A stretch of 64,000 bases of DNA, from contig CM054116.1 of the NCBI GenBank assembly GCA_028673005.1, forward strand, positions 76,396,572 to 76,460,571, written 5' to 3'. The stretch comes from Tanypteryx hageni. Its lineage: Eukaryota > Arthropoda > Insecta > Odonata > Petaluridae. This document shows, one piece after another, positions 26,801 to 36,809 of the stretch. The position numbers were made by a program, and so were the translations under genes. The first letter of the stretch is position 1. Every line of letters starts with the position of its first letter. The notes under the pieces were generated by a model that ran no database searches, was not told the origin of the DNA, and saw nothing but the letters and a program-made list of their open reading frames with translations.

Positions 26801-29800
26801 GTCCCCCCCCCCGATAGAATGGGTTGAGGAAGGAAAGGCCCAAAGTCATTAAGAGTCGTTTTTAATGCGAGAGGTTGTCTCAAGTCCCCTCGGATTTATT
26901 TTCATCGCGGTGACTCGATTCGAGCCTTTCGTGGTTGCATTCTAAGTTTGAAAATATTTGTCTTGTACTTCCTTCGGTGATTTTAACCGAAACTTTGTGG
27001 CGAGGAGCAATGAGTTACTGCTTAATCGTGGTTTATTGAATAGCGCAGCCTTCAGCTGTCCGAAAAATATTTCGAAAGTTTTTCACGCCGAATGACGTTC
27101 CTTGATTATTAATGTTACGAGTGACATTGCTCTCGGGTTGACTTGAAATTTATTTATTTAGTTTCAAAAACCACAGAGACCCCATTACATTGAAACATAT
27201 AACTGTAACAAATAATATAACATTAAAATAAATAACTATAATAAATACAATGAGATATTTTTGTTTCGGTATATTTTTATTATTTTTACCGTTTTTGCCC
27301 AATACGTAAGGGTATTTTGCGAAAATTATTATCATGTTCGGATTAAGATAACAGCTGAAATTAATTGTTCAGCCTAATTCTCGTCTATTTAATATAACTA
27401 AAAAACTACTATAAGTGTCTTAGTAAAACGCAAGTACTTACGTCTTCAACAATACCCACTTTTACTGTAAAAAGGCAAACATATATTTAGTATATTGTTG
27501 GTACTCATGTTTATTTCCAACTTTTTATGGCAATACTTTTTAATTTATATCGTACAAAATAATTAATTTCTTTAGATAGTTTTAATATAAAAAACGTACA
27601 TTTTAAACCAGGGATCAATTTTGCAACACTCTTAGTGGCAGGTTTAGATTTGAATCTATGATGCCTAAGGTTTTCACACAAAAATCCTATTAGACAGCAA
27701 CTAATTATTTTCCAATTAAATTATGCATTAAATTCGAATTTTAAACATCACTGCTTCAGATTTATTTTGTTTCTATCCTGGTAAATTGCGTTGACATAAT
27801 TCTATTCATAAAACTGCTCAGGCATAAAAAATGGAAAAAAATTGTTTCGAACAATAAGAACACCAGATATAATTTAACCAATAAACTAAATAATTCACTC
27901 CTTGAACCAAGAATATCATCCATTGTGACCTTATTTTACTTTTTTAAATCCACCTTTGCTTAAGATTTGTGATAAACTCCAAGAGAAAGTAAAACTGCTT
28001 TGCATTTCGGTAAATAAATTCGAAAAAGAAGACTTTCGTAGATGCAAGAAAATCGTAAAGAATTACTAAAAAAATGGTACATACATCTACACCCTCAGGA
28101 ACCCACCGAGTCGAGTCATATAAATATACCACGCAAATAAATGGGCGCGGAGCAACTTAAAGGATAGAAGCGAGTCCCTTTTTTCCCCCGGATGAGTCTT
28201 ATTACGCGTTGGTTATCGCAGATTTCATTGGCTCTCGGAGGGGAGGAAGTTCCTTCGCTTTCAGCGGCGTTGGGAATCCGCACGTCCCACCCCACAGCGG
28301 GAAGCGCCCTTGACCTCTGGATGCTATACCCTCGGCCGCCTGGCCTTCTTCTTCCTCTGAAGCGCCACCCTCTCCCCTGCCTCCCATTCCGGCAGCCCCC
28401 TCCTCCACGGGCACCTTGCCGTCGCGATGGCGGGCGGGAAAACGCAAGCGAAATCGCGCCTCCAGTAGTGAATCTCGCGAACGATCAGACAACTTTTGTT
28501 TCTGGCCGACCGTTTCTCCTTCCTAATCGGACGTCCAGTCAAAATCATCTTCGGCGGCGGCGAGGGTTGTAGATTGCGCGAAAACACGATCACTATGCTA
28601 ATTCGAAGATTACCGAGTATTTTTTTTTCGCGCGAGCTCGAGCAAGCTGACCTTGAGTTCTATTATTATCCGATATAATGTCGACTGGTCGGGCATGCTA
28701 TTCTTTTTTTCTGTTTGAGTTGCACCGCGAACGCATTCGCGCGAGTAAAATGCCTGAAATATTCATGGGCGCGTGCATGGAATTGGCTAAGTTGATCGAG
28801 CTTAATAGCCGCGAAATGAAACGCAGACCTCGGCTGATCTGAATTTAATCGCCTTTAGGAAATTTATCAGCAATATATTCGCCAAAGCGATGTAAAGTTT
28901 GAACAAGCTTATGCAGGCGGGCGTAAAAGTCAGGAGTCAAAGGAGCCGGCGGGACTTTCTACATGTTTTTACCTTTTGCATTTTTGTACCTTTTTATACA
29001 CATCATTTCAAAGTTTCGTAGTTTGTGCAAATAACTGCCGTGTTCTCTTATGTGTATTATTTTTGGCTTTTTTCATTAACTTTTGCTCATCGCTAACTCC
29101 TGCTTTTGCGTTTCCATTTCTTTTATCAACAAGTTTTTTCAGCTCGTTTTATCTATTCGAGTTTTGCCTTATATTTTCACGCATCTTACTCTTCTTTTTT
29201 CATCTTCTGCTATTATTTATTCATTTTATTTGCTTATTTATTCACAAACAATCGGCATACGGGACATAGCCAATTATTCGCATCCTAAAATCTTTATAAA
29301 ATCGAAATAAAGCATAGAGTGTCGACTACGAAATATATTATACAAACAATGCGTATGGACGAAGGGTGTCTCTAACGAGGGAACCTATTTATACGGATGG
29401 AAAGAATAATTTAATAGTCTCATTCTAAAACATATCTGCCCGTACCACTCATTTGCTCCGTACGTCATCAGGTAATATTAACATTCGTTCCCTGTGCTGG
29501 AATCGAACCGAAAATCCTATGATGGAAGGCATTCGACCTATGTGATACACTCGTCGATGTAATTTCCTGGTGAGTCTAAGGATAGAGCGGTTGACAGCCA
29601 AGTCGAGAGACAAAATAGATCAAGGTCGATGGCTATGATGTTCACGAGACGTGTTTATGTTACAAATCGATGCCTACGCTGTCGCTCACTTTAAATAAAC
29701 GCTTGAACTCGGAATACTTCAACTCGTGAAAACTAAAAAAACAAATCGATAATTTGTCAAAGATTTCCAATAGAAGTGTTATCTACATTAACTACTAAGA

Positions 29801-29840
29801 GAGGAATTTATTCCGTCTCGAGAATAAATTATGCCAATAA
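23801..29840. other. Gene-free region: long purine-rich strand and a GC-rich patch
   Basis: No gene is supported. From about 25370 to 26620 the + strand is predominantly purine (GGAGG, GAGAGA, GAAGAA), far longer than the other tracts. This produces several Ser/Leu/Phe/Pro-rich chance frames on the minus strand. Around 28140-28580 the sequence is GC- and CpG-rich and open in several frames on both strands. The longest starts with ATG at 28192 and runs 126 codons, but has no homology I recognise and no splice context. 26800-28100 is AT-rich and looks unique. Confidence 0.45.
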
Positions 29841-29899
29841 ATGTTAATATTTATATGAAATCGCTGCAACATTCGTTGAAGAAACTCTCATAACCGTGC

Positions 29900-30275
29900 G
29901 CTTCTAGACCGTACAATGACGTCACCGGTTACATTATTTTTAATAGCAGATTGGCGGTAGTTGGGCGGAAGGCCTACAACTGGATGAGTTTAAATTGAAA
30001 TCCTCGAAGCTATTTTTTGAGTAAATCAACATTTTGTGAAAATTGATTGGAATGAACTACCCTATATCGTTAGGCGATGTGGTTCATTTCAGGTAATATC
30101 TAAGAGATTTCTTCAGAAACCGTTTATCTCCTAGAGCTGCGGTGAGACGGAATGGCAAAACACACTTTATCAGACTCGAAGGCGTCTAAAATTTGCATAT
30201 TTATCAATATCTCCAAGTCCATTTTTTTGTCGATTACAATACTTTATCTGTTTTGTACATAAGAAAGTAAAAATA
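29900..30275 (+). repeat. Dispersed repeat, copy A (ends in AAGAAAGTAAAAAT)
   Basis: This segment is related in sequence and order to 42240-42665. Shared blocks are CTACAA-TGGAT with a following TTTAA-TGAAATCCT, then TTTTTGAGTAAATC, a GACGGAATGGC-type block, TATC-CCAAGTC-ATTTTTT, GATTACAATACTTT and the end ATAAGAAAGTAAAAAT. There is no open frame or clear terminal inverted repeat. I recognise the type as a common interspersed repeat of insect genomes but cannot name it. Confidence 0.6.
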
Positions 30276-30865
30276 ATCAGACAATTTACCTCATTTTTTT
30301 AACACAACTGTTTATGAAATTTCCTTCATAAAACGGAGCGGCAAGGATATGTTAACTTACAGCACAGAAATTGAATAATTAACGTTAAAATGTATTTAAA
30401 AGTTACATAAAAATCTCTGTATAATTTTATAAGTAATAACGAGGAACTGCAGTTTTCGTTTAGAAAATATTCCATTACCTACATCTTAAATTAGATAAAG
30501 TTTACGATTGACGAAATGCTAACAATTCAAATAATTTATGACCATCGAAATGTTTATACTAAAGGTTAAAAATCAGACTAAACGTTTTACATTTATATTT
30601 CTTCCGAAATCAGTAAAAAAAATTTATCATTCAAAATCAAATAATGGAATGAAGATAAATTATTTAAAGTGTCATCTAAAATTCAATGAAGAATTATCGA
30701 AGCTCATTACTTATTCATTTGCTAAATTATTTTCCCTCTACAAACTCATTAGCGTAGACGGTTATCGCAGTGACAGTGATTGAAATAGCTTATTTTTTTA
30801 CCTTAATTTTCTCGTGTCTTAAAAAGGCCCTCTCTAAGTGACAACTTTCCTTCCGTCCATTTCAG

Positions 30866-30965
30866 ATCCACCAGGCCGCATCCCTCGAGGATATCCCACT
30901 GCTGCCCGTATCGGGTTGCCTCTGCAGGTCTGCGGTTTTGGAGCCCTTATAGAAAATAAGGGGAA
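30866..30965 (+). other. 5' untranslated part of the first coding exon of the CAP gene
   Basis: The sequence before 30866 is a strong acceptor: a pyrimidine-rich stretch ending in CCGTCCATTTCAG. It is followed by about 100 bases with no ATG in the CAP reading frame and an in-frame stop (TAA, 30957-30959) just before the first in-frame ATG at 30966. The acceptor means that the mature mRNA probably begins in another exon upstream. A transcription start inside this exon instead cannot be ruled out. Confidence 0.6.
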
Positions 30966-31134
30966 ATGGAAGTTGCCAGATCCATTCAGGAGAGAATGAC
31001 GGGAGCAGGGAATCCCCTTCCCTCCCTCCCCTCCCTACCGCTTCTGGTCCTCCCCCTCGTCCTCTCCGTCTTCTTAGTTCTCCCAACCTTCCACATAGAC
31101 CCTCTCGGGGTCGACGCCTGGAAGACAGATCGGA
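30966..31134 (+). CDS. CAP gene, coding exon 1 (signal peptide)
   Basis: It encodes residues 1-56 plus one base of codon 57. The donor is CGGA/GTAAGTAAC. The single trailing A joins AA at the start of exon 2 to make Lys57. Two in-frame ATGs compete. The one at 30966 has G at -3 and G at +4 and is first after an in-frame stop. The one at 30996 has A at -3 and begins closer to the hydrophobic core. The exon was identified from the phase match and the signal-peptide-like sequence, not from homology to a known protein. Confidence 0.75.
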
Positions 31135-34100
31135 GTAAGTAACGCTCCCACGATCGGCCGCTTCGAACCCGAAACCGAGCCGACACGACCCACAGAATCT
31201 CTGAATAAGTCGATGACCGAAATAGGTCGCCAGTTGTTTCCACCAGATTTAAGACTCTCGAATGTAAAACAAACCTTGAAGTGAACAGATAGTCTATATA
31301 GAATTTCATTTCGCGGGGAATATGGGTAACAGAGGTCGGGAGAATCGGAAGAGACCGGTCTTCCTAAATTTAAAATGGTAAGAGCAAAGCATCCCTCGAC
31401 TTATGCGAAGATAAATCTCTTAACACTACTGTTTTTAACAGTAATGAACATGAATCCGTAAAAATGGAATTATTTAGAATTTTGCTATTAAATGTAAAGG
31501 GAATTGATAGGAAAATAAAAATAAACTTCTTTAATAAATACTAGATAATTACCCGGGCTTTCGAATTTTTCATGCACATATCACTCGCTAATATTTTCAT
31601 TCAAACTCAAAGTATTCTCAAGATAAGTGACTAATATTCCCCTTTCATTGGTATGAACAAATTAAATATAGACTCCAATTTGATACCTTCCTTCCCCCCA
31701 TCCCCCCCCCAAGAAATCAAAGTTCTGGCACCGAGATGCATATCCCCAACGTCTCTTTATTATGTGTACCAAGTTTTAAGTCTCTACATTTCTTGGTACA
31801 ACAGTGATATCGGTGGAGGATTAATCAAAATCGGCCAATTGGTTTCTGAGATATCATTTTAAAAAACTGAAATTTGGACCGAACGTTCCATAGAGTCCCT
31901 CGGGCCCCTGTGGGCCGATTTGAATTATTTTTACACTGCAACTCTCGTGATCAACCCGAAGCTGCTTGGGAATAATTTTGAAACGAGAAAAAAAAGTCTG
32001 CTATGACCGGGAATCGAAAGCGGGTCTTCCACTTGCCGGGCGGATATTCTGCCACTGAACTATCGTAGCAGATCAATTTTCTCGTTTCTGAACGGGACCC
32101 GGGTTCGATTCCCGGTCATAGCAGACTTTTTTCTCGTTTCAAAATTATTCCCAACATTACAGCTTATGCCTGTCTGCATAGGATCATCAGATTGCTTTAT
32201 TCCACCAATTTCTGAAGCTGCTTAATAGTTCTGGAGATAATCTGTAAGATCTATTCAGAATGTTAGGAACTTATAAATAAAATTATGAAAAAAGGATAAA
32301 CTTCTAATTATCACTCGATGGTTGAGAAAAAGTAAAACTCGTTCACGCCTTTTATTTAAGGCTCGAAAATGTATCTCACGAAAACATTCATAATAGTGAA
32401 TGTTTCATCGAAATCGGTCAATTCGTTGCCGAGATATATTTTTTAAATCGAATTCTGGACCGGCCCTTACATTATGACCTTTCGACCTTGTGGACCGATT
32501 TTGTCCATTTTCGGCTCGAAAACGAGTCTCATCAAAACATTGATACTGGAGGAGTATTCATCAAAATCGGTCATTTGGTTGCTGAGATATATTTTAAAAA
32601 AACGAAATTTGGATCGACCGTTGCATGGGGATTCTTCGAACCCGTGAAATTTGGACCGGCCCTTACATTACGATCCTCGACCACGTGGACCGATTTGATC
32701 CATTTTCGGCTCGAGAATGTGTATTGATATTGGTGGAGAATCCATCAAAATCGGTCAATTGATTGCTGAGATATCTTTAAAAACAACAAAATTTGGACCC
32801 ATTTGCATTATTTTTGGCACTGCAACTCTCATGATCAACCAGAAGCTGCTGCCAAATTTTGAAGCTCCTACGTTTATTTTCTGAAGAGTTGCAACTGCCA
32901 CAGACACACACACAGCTTTTTATTATTATTATAGATGTGCTGTAAGTCCTTTCTAATTTTTTGAGAAAAAAGAATATAGCATGCAGCAGTAGATTGTGAA
33001 TATTGAAGATCTTGAGCCAATAGTCTCTAGGGGCCTCTCCGTAAATAGTTCATCATTCGTTATGTGGGCCGGACTCTGCTAATTTTGATCTCTCTAAAGC
33101 TCGGGAATCGTCACTCAAGCACAATGTAGCTCAATTGTAAATCCACCCCTGCAAGTATGCAATCAAATGGAATTAAAAATCGAAATTTTGAAGGATAAAA
33201 TTAATTAAACCCTACTGACCCGCTGTTTTTATCATTGCGCTGAATATAAATTGCTAAACATTTCTGTTACCTCAATAAATTGGAGGAGCATGGTCTTTTC
33301 CCTAAAGAAATTATATATTTTAAACTTTTTTTAACTCAGAATAATGAGATGTTGTTTCATATCACACTCAAAATTCTTTTTTTAGCATTTAACAAAATAA
33401 TCTTACAACCTGCTAAATATGAGAACTAAAAGAAAGAGGTCTCTTAAAATTACTCACAGATTTTTAAAAGAGTAACTATAAATTTAGATAACACATGTGC
33501 TTCTCTGGAATTAAACCATATGTTATTCTAAGTAATTGACTGTAGATTATCAATTAAACTCAATGAAATATGGCAGAGATACTTCAAACACTCTTGAGTA
33601 AAAAATTTAGTGCAATGTAGGCAGGGCCGAATTAAGCAGTACACAAAACACGCAAGTGCGTTGGGCCCCGAGGACAAAGGGATCCACAGTGGACAAACCC
33701 TATCTTGTCACGTCTCCCAAAAACCCTTTCAAAGTGTTGCCGCATAGATCACAAACCTTGCAATAATCTGTTACTTGTTACAAATTTACAATTCGGATGA
33801 GATACCTTGCAATAATGTTTCTTGTTAGGGATTTATGATTTGGGTGGGACTGTGCATGGGGCTCATGGGTCTCTGAATCCGGCCTGAATGTATGCTATAA
33901 CAGGTAATTGAGAGGCATGAGTAATTTAATTGCCAACCAATGGTAAATTTATTGTGAAACAACTTACGATGGAAAATGGTGGAGAGAATAATTAGATGCT
34001 AAAGTTTCTTTAGAAATGAATTTGAAATAAAGAAACCAATACACTAATACCAGTGTCTGCGGCAACTAATTCCAAAAATCCTCATGGGCTAGAACAGAGT

Positions 34101-36573
34101 GATGTTTCTTGCACCGATTTGTTTATTATATATATGCTAACATTATTTCAAAGATAATGTAACTGCTTCAGAAAGGACATGAAACACATGTTAAAAATTT
34201 TTCAGCCTAATTTTCCAAAAATTCGTCAATATTATTTTGAGCAGTTTTCCCCATTTAGCTATATATAGTAAAACTGAATTATTGATAGTCCCCATCATAG
34301 AACCTCCAATTTAATGAAAAAATATTTAATCATTCAATATCAAACCAATTTTTATAAAGACTCTAATCATTTTTATAACATATTTGTTCCATTTGGTGTG
34401 ATATAGGAGTAAATTTTTTCATTGAATTTTTTCAGAACCCAAGGTATTTGGTGACAGAATTCCAGTTAAGATGCTCTCTCCAACAAACAGGAAAGTGCAG
34501 AGAAAGATTGCTCTATACCATAATTTCTTCCGCTCTCGAGTCACTCCTCCTGCATCTGATATGCTCAGCATGGTTAGTAGGAATAAAAATAGTTTACAAC
34601 TTATAAACGGTATATCATGTGATTAATTGTGTTTGAAATTTCTAATAAATAAGATAATGTAAAACATCCTCACTTTCTTTAAACTGAAAGTAAAGTGCGG
34701 TAGAAATACATTACAATGCACATTGAACTGGATATTGATACATGCCACCAGTTCTGTAATGATCCCAGGAATAGTACAAGCATGCCTAATTAATAGCACA
34801 TGTTCCATTATACCACGTACTTCCTATACTGCCTGTTTCATTTATGTCACCATTGCCCAATTTATGACAGGTTGTTTATTTAATATTAGCTAAACAATCA
34901 TTCATTATCCAAAAAATTATTAAACTATTTTAAATTACATTCTATTTACTTTAGGCTTGATAGAAATTTGTGTTAAACTCTTAGATATATATTTCAAAAT
35001 AATTTATTAGAATGAATGTCTATTCTGAAAGTGTTATTTTTCTCTTTGAATGCTTCAATGTTCTAAGAATTTTTTATAAAAAACCAACCTTGCAAATGAA
35101 GAACCTCATTACATAAACTTTTATACTCAACAGAGCTGGCATAAGGGTGCAGCCCGTGCTGCCCAGAAGTGGGCCAACAAATGTCTCATGCTCACCCATG
35201 ACGATGTTCATGGTCGCTGGACAGATGATTATGGCTCATGTGGTCAAAACATTTTCATCTCCACTCATCAGGTCCCATGGTATGTTTTTCATATCTAGCA
35301 TTCTGTTAAAAAATGTCAATCCTCAGTTATATGTTAATTCTTTACTAGATTAAGTTCTAGTAATATTTATAGATAAAGTAGCAACTATTAACGCATATTT
35401 CATATAAAAACTCAATCATAGTTTTTCACCTAAAAATATCTTGCTATAGAGAGATGTAAATTATATTCTTTTTCCTTCACATAATTTTTAAAGTAAAAAT
35501 AAATCACTGAGTCAAGACTATCCTATCCTATTTATAAAACCATAAGATGAGATATATTTGAAAAGCAGGTAAATTATTCTGTCACTATTTTACACACATA
35601 TCTAATCAGATTCCATTATATAAATTAGGTAGTAAATTAATGATTATGTTTGCAGGTTTTTTGCCATCAAGACATGGTTCATGGAGAGACATAATTTCAC
35701 CTATGGATCATCAAGAAATGACTTGTATGTTGTGGGTCATTATACCCAAATGGTGTGGGCTTCAACTCACAAAGTAGGCTGTGGCTTTGCTAGATGTCCA
35801 TCCGCCCCACTTCAGCTGCCAAGAAAATCAATGAGGCAGAGACGGCATGGCAGAGGAGGATCTTACCGATCTGTTTCAGCACCACAACAAACCAAAAAGA
35901 CATACTACTCATACATCTGCAACTACTGTCCAATGTAATCAATCACTTTCAATATAATTCTTGTGTCAAAAATTATATGATGATTCTGAAATAACCTTTA
36001 TATAAAAAAATAATATTTATCAGCTACTCATGAATCCAAAATCTTTTAAATGATTTATCTGAAAATATATAAATTCTCCATAAATATTTCAAACTTAAAT
36101 AAAATAAAGCCACATTTAACTTATAGTTAATATTTTTAAATTGACACTTCATTCAATAGTTATTATTCAACCAAAACAAATATATAACCAGGATACTCAC
36201 ATAATTACCAAACTAAAAAATAACATAAATTTGTCTCTATATATTTAATGTTAGAAAGTAATAGTTGCCTCATTGATTTATTCTTCATTAGATTTGTTTT
36301 TATTTCTTATTTATCTCATTTTACAGAGGAAATTTTGTGGAGCGTTTAGGAAAACCATATAAAAGGGGAGAACCATGTTCAGGTTGTCCATCTCACTGCC
36401 GCCATAACAAACTCTGCACCAACTCTTGTCCCGTTGCTGATCTTTGGGTCAACTGTGCAGATCTCAACAACACATGGCACAATTGGTTGTGTAATAATGG
36501 TGATACATATGAAGGTCAAGAACGTCAAAAATCATGTAAAGCTACTTGCACCTGCGGTGGGCGAATAATTTAA
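30966..36573 (+). CDS. Secreted CAP-superfamily protein (CRISP / PI16-like), five coding exons
   Basis: Joined exons 30966-31134, 34436-34572, 35134-35279, 35656-35934 and 36327-36573 give 978 nt, 325 residues plus stop; all introns are GT-AG and phases agree. Residues 1-42 hold a signal peptide with a Leu/Val-rich core (about 17-32). The CAP domain follows: HNFFR at 85-89, GQNIF at 139-143, GHYTQMVW at 178-185 and YICNYCPIGN at 237-246. Of the four residues lining the CAP cavity, H85, E161 and H179 are present, but the first Glu is Gln140, as in insect antigen-5-like proteins. Residues 261-320 carry ten cysteines in the CRISP / ShKT-like arrangement. An Arg-rich insert (about 199-233, with RQRR at 211-214) separates the two CAP signatures. 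The CAP family is secreted, with roles in reproduction, immunity and venom; the role here is unknown. A later ATG at 30996 would give 315 residues and a more typical signal peptide. Confidence 0.9.
31967..32152. repeat. Fold-back (inverted repeat) built on a tRNA 3' half
   Basis: Bases 31967-32023 and 32096-32152 are inverted copies of one another, nearly perfect over about 57 bases. They start from TGGGAATAATTTTGAAACGA on the left and include AGTCTGCTATGACCGGGAATC. Each arm contains a tRNA T-arm and acceptor 3' side. The minus-strand copy continues into a full tRNA-like body and the plus-strand copy does not. The right arm keeps an intact B box (GGTTCGATTCC), whereas the left arm has GCTTTCGATTCC. 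Confidence 0.85.
31999..32070 (-). repeat. tRNA-like sequence (Gly/Ala-like, degenerate)
   Basis: On the minus strand this 72-nt segment can be laid out as a tRNA: acceptor GCTACGA with TCATAGC (6 of 7 pairs), A box AGTTCAGTGGCAGAA, a five-pair anticodon stem (TCCGC/GTGGA) around the loop CCGGCAA, and a T-arm with TTCGATT. The body resembles tRNA-Gly, but the loop would read GGC and position 33 is C instead of the nearly universal U. It is unlikely to be a working tRNA gene. It forms the left half of the fold-back described separately. Confidence 0.5.
33622..33886. mobile_element. Non-autonomous hAT element (MITE), 265 bp, with 8-bp duplication
   Basis: The left terminus is CAGGGCCGAATTAAG and the right terminus, read inward, is CAGGCCGGATTCAG. 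Flanking 8-mers AATGTAGG (33614-33621) and AATGTATG (33887-33894) differ at one base. An 8-bp target duplication and CAGGG-type ends are hAT hallmarks. The interior has GGGCCCCGAGG and no coding capacity. It sits in the first intron of the CAP gene, about 550 bp before exon 2. Confidence 0.8.
34436..34572 (+). CDS. CAP gene, coding exon 2 (start of CAP domain)
   Basis: The acceptor is TTGAATTTTTTCAG, the donor ATG/GTTAGT. It encodes residues 57-102, including the CAP motif HNFFR and the Met-x-Trp turn, which is split across the next intron (M102, W104). It ends in phase 0. Confidence 0.9.
35134..35279 (+). CDS. CAP gene, coding exon 3
   Basis: The acceptor is TACTCAACAG and the donor CCCATG/GTATGT. 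It encodes residues 103-150 and two bases of Trp151. It carries the QKWANKC helix and GQNIF, where most family members have GEN. It ends in phase 2. Confidence 0.92.
35656..35934 (+). CDS. CAP gene, coding exon 4 (CAP signature 1 and Arg-rich insert)
   Basis: The acceptor is TATGTTTGCAG and the donor CCAAT/GTAATC. It encodes residues 152-243: the second cavity Glu (E161), the GHYTQMVW signature, the GCGFARC strand, the Arg/Ser/Gln-rich insert and the start of the second CAP signature. It ends in phase 2. Confidence 0.93.
36327..36573 (+). CDS. CAP gene, coding exon 5 (cysteine-rich C terminus)
   Basis: The acceptor is CTCATTTTACAG and the stop TAA is at 36571-36573. The first base completes Ile244 of the CNYCPIGN signature. 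Residues 245-325 hold the hinge and ten cysteines (261, 264, 268, 274, 278, 287, 299, 314, 318, 320). The last cysteines fall in SCKATCTC, typical of the ShKT / CRISP C-terminal fold. Confidence 0.93.
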
Positions 36574-36780
36574 AAGTTCTCCAAAGACAAACAGCATCAC
36601 AGCCTACAACATTCTAACGGAAGGTGTTGGTGTGGTGCAACACTGTGGCAGTGGTAATTATCATGAACTTCTAATGAACAAGAAAACTTGGTTCGTTATG
36701 GTGAAATCCTGGACTAGAGCCATATGTTTTGATATGTTCTTCCTGAAGAATGATTTATTTTATACCTGCCCTTCTCTTAC

Positions 36781-36786
36781 AATAAA
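36781..36786 (+). terminator. Candidate polyadenylation signal of the CAP gene
   Basis: AATAAA lies about 210 bases after the stop codon, giving a modest 3' UTR (36574 to about 36805). Other AATAAA words occur further downstream in this AT-rich region, so alternative longer 3' ends are possible. Confidence 0.55.
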
Positions 36787-36809
36787 CGTAAGAAATGTAA
36801 TGCCATAAA

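Larger units (their letters stand above)
31544..32940 (+). repeat. Interspersed repeat with internal monomers in CAP intron 1
   Basis: The segment opens with TAGATAATTACCCGGGCTTT and closes with ACAGACACACACACAGC and TATTATTATTATAGATG, the outer edges of a common non-coding repeat type in arthropod genomes. Inside, a monomer containing TCAAAATCGGTCAATTGGTT and GCTGAGATAT is repeated, with anchors near 31825, 32408, 32561 and 32744. GGACCGATTTTGTCCATTTT and TTTTCGGCTCGA are other recurring blocks. The wider spacing between the first two anchors is explained by the fold-back at 31967-32152. There are no open frames. The class is uncertain. Confidence 0.6.

Noticed and set aside
28192..28572. 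ATG-initiated frame of 126 codons in a GC-rich patch
   Set aside because: The opposite strand is open as well, composition explains the lack of stops, and I recognise no family. It is kept only as a note in the regional entry.
29487..29560. Minus-strand GGTTCGATTCC resembling a tRNA B box
   Set aside because: The T-stem does not pair, the A box is weak and no cloverleaf can be drawn. It is probably a chance or very old relic.
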